From the NCBI GenBank assembly GCA_944321015.1, contig CALUJS010000008.1, positions 18,777-82,776 on the forward strand: a stretch of DNA of 64,000 nucleotides. Reading direction: 5' to 3'. The DNA is from an uncultured Phocaeicola sp. GTDB taxonomy: Bacteria; Bacteroidota; Bacteroidia; Bacteroidales; Bacteroidaceae. The notes under the pieces were generated by a model. It made no database searches. It saw only the letters and a program-made list of their open reading frames with translations, and was not told where the DNA came from. Of the stretch, positions 61,486-64,000 are shown one piece after another; the stretch's first letter is position 1, and every line of letters starts with the position of its first letter. The position numbers were made by a program, and so were the translations under genes.

Positions 61486-62502
61486 ATGTCCGCGAAAAGA
61501 GATATTACAGTTCTTGTTCAAAGGACGTTACGTACAGTCAGAAACTTTCTGCTCAGTCCAAAGAGCAGAGAGTTTCTGCTTTTTTTGTTTTTCCTTGTCG
61601 TGGCTTCTTTCTTCTGGATGCTTCAGAAGCTGAACGATACCTATGAAATGGAACTGAAGATGCCCTTGCGGGTGGAGAACGTGCCACAGAACGTCGTTAT
61701 GACCTTGCCGCCGCCGGAGCAGGTGAGGGTACAGGTTAAAGACCGGGGAACTGTGCTCATCAATTACGTACTGGGACGCTCTTTTTATCCGATTACGCTC
61801 AATTTCAGCGATATGGATAATGATGAGGGTTATGTGCGCATGGAGGCATCAAGCTATCAAAAGCTGATAGCATCGCAATTGATGAATACAACCCAGATTG
61901 TTGCGGTGAAACCTTATGCCTTTGATGTGGTATATACCAGAGGGGACGCAAAGAAGGTTCCGGTTGTATTTCAAGGACAGATTGATACGGAAAAGCAGTA
62001 TTACGTGTCGGACATGCATATCCGTCCGGATTCGATTCTGGTTTATGCTCCGCATGAGATTCTGGATACGCTTGCTGCGGTATATACGGAGAATATCGTT
62101 TATGCACACTTGGCCGACACGGTTCGTCGGCAGGAAAAGTTGCTTCCGGTGACCGGGGCAAAGTTTGTTCCCAATGAGGTGGAACTGGAGGTATGCACCG
62201 ATATGTACACGGAAAAGCGCCTGGAGATTCCCATTCAGGCTGTCAACTTTCCGCCCGACAAGACATTGAAAACATTTCCTTCAAAAGTGACGCTTACTTT
62301 TCAGGTGGGACTGGCACGATTCAAAAGCGTTACGGAGGACGATTTTCTGATAGCCGTTACTTATGACGAACTGTTGAAATGCGGTTCTGAAAAATATCGT
62401 GTCAAACTCAAATCCATGCCGGACGATGTAAGTTATGTGCGCATCGAACCGTCCGAAGTAGATTTTATCATAGAACAATTGGACACTTACGTCGCGCCAT
62501 GA
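61486..62502 (+). CDS. YbbR-like (CdaR family) protein
   Basis: 338 aa. An N-terminal transmembrane helix (REFLLFLFFLVVASFFWMLQ) followed by YbbR repeats: MELKMPLRVENVPQNVVMTLP, PEQVRVQVKDRGTVLINYVL, and KVPVVFQGQIDTEKQYYVSDMH. In Firmicutes CdaR regulates the c-di-AMP synthase CdaA; Bacteroidota have a similar CdaA, but whether this protein does the same here is unknown. Its stop overlaps the coaE ATG by 4 bases. Confidence 0.85.
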   Translation: MSAKRDITVLVQRTLRTVRNFLLSPKSREFLLFLFFLVVASFFWMLQKLNDTYEMELKMPLRVENVPQNVVMTLPPPEQVRVQVKDRGTVLINYVLGRSFYPITLNFSDMDNDEGYVRMEASSYQKLIASQLMNTTQIVAVKPYAFDVVYTRGDAKKVPVVFQGQIDTEKQYYVSDMHIRPDSILVYAPHEILDTLAAVYTENIVYAHLADTVRRQEKLLPVTGAKFVPNEVELEVCTDMYTEKRLEIPIQAVNFPPDKTLKTFPSKVTLTFQVGLARFKSVTEDDFLIAVTYDELLKCGSEKYRVKLKSMPDDVSYVRIEPSEVDFIIEQLDTYVAP

Positions 62503-63095
62503 TAAAGTTGGGCATTACCGGAGGCATAGGCAGTGGAAAGTCGGTCGTGGCCCGTCTGTTGCAAGTGATGGACGTCCCTGTATACTTGACCGACGACGCG
62601 GCCAAGCAGCTCATGACGGAGTCGTCCGACATCAGGCGCGAGCTGTCGGCATTGGCCGGTGCGGAAGTTTATCGGCCCGACGGGTCGTTGAACCGCGCGC
62701 TGCTGGCCGCCTACATGTTTGGCCATCCGGACCGCGTGGCGCGTGTGAACGCCATAGTGCATCCCCGTGTGAAGGCCGATTTCCTTTGTTGGTGCGGGGA
62801 GCAGGAGCGGAGAGGTTTCCCGTTGGTCGGCATGGAGTGCGCCATTTTGTACGAGTCGGGATTCGATTCCCTTGTCGACCGCGTGCTGACGGTTTCCGCA
62901 CCGGTGGACATCAGATTGCAGCGCGTCATGCGGCGGGACACGGCCCGCGAAGAGCAGGTGCGCAAGCGCATCGCCCATCAGCTGGACGACAGCCTGCTGG
63001 TGTCGCGGGCCGATTTCGTGGTGACAAACGACGGTTCCACCCCGTTGTTGCCCCGGCTGTATGACATTTTAGTTTCACTTCGTTCACATGCCTGA
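62499..63095 (+). CDS. coaE: Dephospho-CoA kinase
   Basis: 198 aa. P-loop GITGGIGSGKSVVAR near the N-terminus, the substrate region LTDDAAKQLM and VHPRVKADF, and the lid with RVMRRDTAREEQVRKRI. It phosphorylates the 3' hydroxyl of dephospho-CoA, the last step of CoA synthesis. Translationally coupled to ybbR. Confidence 0.95.
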   Translation: MIKLGITGGIGSGKSVVARLLQVMDVPVYLTDDAAKQLMTESSDIRRELSALAGAEVYRPDGSLNRALLAAYMFGHPDRVARVNAIVHPRVKADFLCWCGEQERRGFPLVGMECAILYESGFDSLVDRVLTVSAPVDIRLQRVMRRDTAREEQVRKRIAHQLDDSLLVSRADFVVTNDGSTPLLPRLYDILVSLRSHA

Positions 63096-63122
63096 CATTC
63101 GTTCCCTGCATCGTATTGTCTT

Positions 63123-63170
63123 AATCGGTCATCAGTTCGCTTGCTTAAGTCACAAGTCTGATGACCGATT
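63123..63170. terminator. Bidirectional terminator between coaE and tyrA
   Basis: Perfect 13-bp stem AATCGGTCATCAG/CTGATGACCGATT with a 22-base loop, then GTTTTTCTAG on the plus side. Confidence 0.85.
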
Positions 63171-63185
63171 GTTTTTCTAGTCTCT

Positions 63186-63959
63186 TTATTTGATGTGTTC
63201 CCGTATTTTCGTTAAATATCGTTTCATGCCTTCCGCGTCTTTCCCTTCGATGATGGCAAGCAGTTCGTCCAGCTCGGCGCGTATTTGTTTCACTTGTGCC
63301 GGGGTGTGGGGATTGAAGAGGATTTCCTGCAAGAGGTAGTCGTCCTCGCTCAGCACGCCGCGGGCAATGGCCATGTGGCGTTTGAAAGTGGTGCCCGGCG
63401 CATCCTGATGTTTCATGACGGCGGCAAACGCGAAGGTCGACACGAACGGTATGGACAACGAGTAGGCCACGGTTGCGTCGTGTTCCTCGAACGTGTATTC
63501 GAAGATGTTCAGCTTCAACGAGCTGTACAGGTCTTTGAAAAAAATGCGTCCCAAGTGGTCGCCCTCGGTGATGATGATGGCGTTTTCGTCGCTCAGATTG
63601 CTCATGCTGGCAAAGGTGGGGCCGAACATGGGATGGGTGGACACGTAGCGGAATCCGCATGAAGTATAAAACTCCTTCAGACCGGTTTTCACCGAAGCGA
63701 TGTCGCTCAAGATACATTCCCGCGGAAGCAGGGGAAGCACCCGGCGGAATGCCTCGAGCGTATATTTCACCGTGGCGGCGTTGATGACCAGTTCCGGCTT
63801 GAAGGCTTGTATCTCTTCGGGCGTGGTGAAGCGGTAGGTGTTGTAGACGAAGCGCATGCGTTTGGGGTCGATGTCAAACACGGCCGTTTCGTGCCGGAAA
63901 CTTAACAGGTCGGTGAAGAAGGAGCCCATTTTTCCGGCTCCGAGTATGAGGATTCGCAT
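63186..63959 (-). CDS. tyrA: Prephenate dehydrogenase
   Basis: 257 aa. The NAD-binding glycine motif is MRILILGAGKMGSFFTDLL, the active-site His region FRYVSTHPMFGPTFASM, and the C-terminal dimerisation helix bundle follows (SIPFVSTFAFAAVMKHQDAP). It oxidatively decarboxylates prephenate to 4-hydroxyphenylpyruvate in tyrosine synthesis. Its short length (no ACT or chorismate mutase domain) matches the Bacteroidota form. In Bacteroides the neighbouring genes upstream are usually other aromatic-pathway enzymes, which would lie beyond the right edge. Confidence 0.93.
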   Translation of the reverse strand: MRILILGAGKMGSFFTDLLSFRHETAVFDIDPKRMRFVYNTYRFTTPEEIQAFKPELVINAATVKYTLEAFRRVLPLLPRECILSDIASVKTGLKEFYTSCGFRYVSTHPMFGPTFASMSNLSDENAIIITEGDHLGRIFFKDLYSSLKLNIFEYTFEEHDATVAYSLSIPFVSTFAFAAVMKHQDAPGTTFKRHMAIARGVLSEDDYLLQEILFNPHTPAQVKQIRAELDELLAIIEGKDAEGMKRYLTKIREHIK

Positions 63960-64000
63960 GGTTGGGTTGTATTTGCTCGTTGTTGGTTCATTGATTGATG

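Overview
The window looks like chromosomal core DNA from a member of the Bacteroidales, most likely Bacteroidaceae. The evidence is the set of Bacteroidota gene families (DUF5683, DUF4831, DUF4923, DUF3276 and TIGR01201-type HU-like proteins, fused LpxC-FabZ, short 189-aa Adk, long 308-aa NusB). The promoters also fit: many genes have the Bacteroides-type -7 box TAnnTTTG, several with a TTG about 19-20 bp upstream, and Shine-Dalgarno sequences are mostly absent. I did not compute GC content, and the genus cannot be fixed by eye. I recognised no rRNA, tRNA, CRISPR array, prophage or insertion sequence.

Layout. 1-2541 (minus): parA, parB, a DUF5683 membrane protein and the first codons of an exported protein. 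2719-5468 (plus): surE, lpxB and a nitrilase-family amidase. 5538-7682: a DUF3332 protein and an MFS transporter. 8045-17130 (plus): a TamB-like giant, its TamA/Omp85 partner, a nucleotidyltransferase and an Fe-S L-serine dehydratase. 17313-24218 (minus): an S41 protease lipoprotein, a family-1 pectate lyase lipoprotein, a DUF4831 protein and NAD(P)H-hydrate repair. 24462-27512 (plus): adk, obgE, pgeF/yfiH and a 60-aa basic protein. 27523-33042 (minus): a membrane-anchored MutS-like ATPase, mltG and the pyrophosphate-energised pump hppA. 33363-40530: a HAD phosphatase, a small beta-barrel protein, a DUF4923 protein, a second pectate lyase and a 1028-aa beta-helix plus TIM-barrel-like secreted protein. 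40688-45568 (minus): the lipid A operon lpxD-lpxC/fabZ-lpxA, then a pRiA4b-type gene and miaA. 45933-51579 (minus): purM, a small membrane protein, prfA, a DUF4153 protein, pyrF and an HU-like gene. 51928-55437 (minus): nadE, a TPM protein and lemA. 55670-57703 (plus): an unknown lipoprotein, a PerR/Fur regulator and rubrerythrin. 57840-59916 (minus): DUF3276, rplY, pth and an S4 protein. 60144-63095 (plus): nusB, yajC, ybbR and coaE. 63186-63959 (minus): prephenate dehydrogenase.

The most unusual content is between the genes. Six intergenic regions carry short tandem arrays with an exact 22-bp period, built from ATAT boundaries alternating with GCTCGYGAGC-type palindromic cores, so two-fold symmetry centres recur about every 11 bp. 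A seventh region, upstream of mltG, has ten contiguous units of 23 bp with GACACGTGTC-type palindromes at the unit joints. An eighth, upstream of the HU-like gene, has five 22-bp units of a third, unrelated AT-rich sequence (AAGCCTTATAAG), and that gene's predicted -7 box lies inside the array. Three unrelated sequences sharing one period suggests a common process or a protein that reads DNA every two helical turns. This is the best candidate here for something undescribed.

Working together: lpxB, lpxD, lpxC/fabZ, lpxA, TamA/TamB and mltG are envelope-building functions; nadE with NnrE/NnrD covers NAD supply and repair; PerR with rubrerythrin is a peroxide-defence pair with a visible operator; the pectate lyases and the beta-helix protein point to plant pectin use without a SusC/SusD pair in view.
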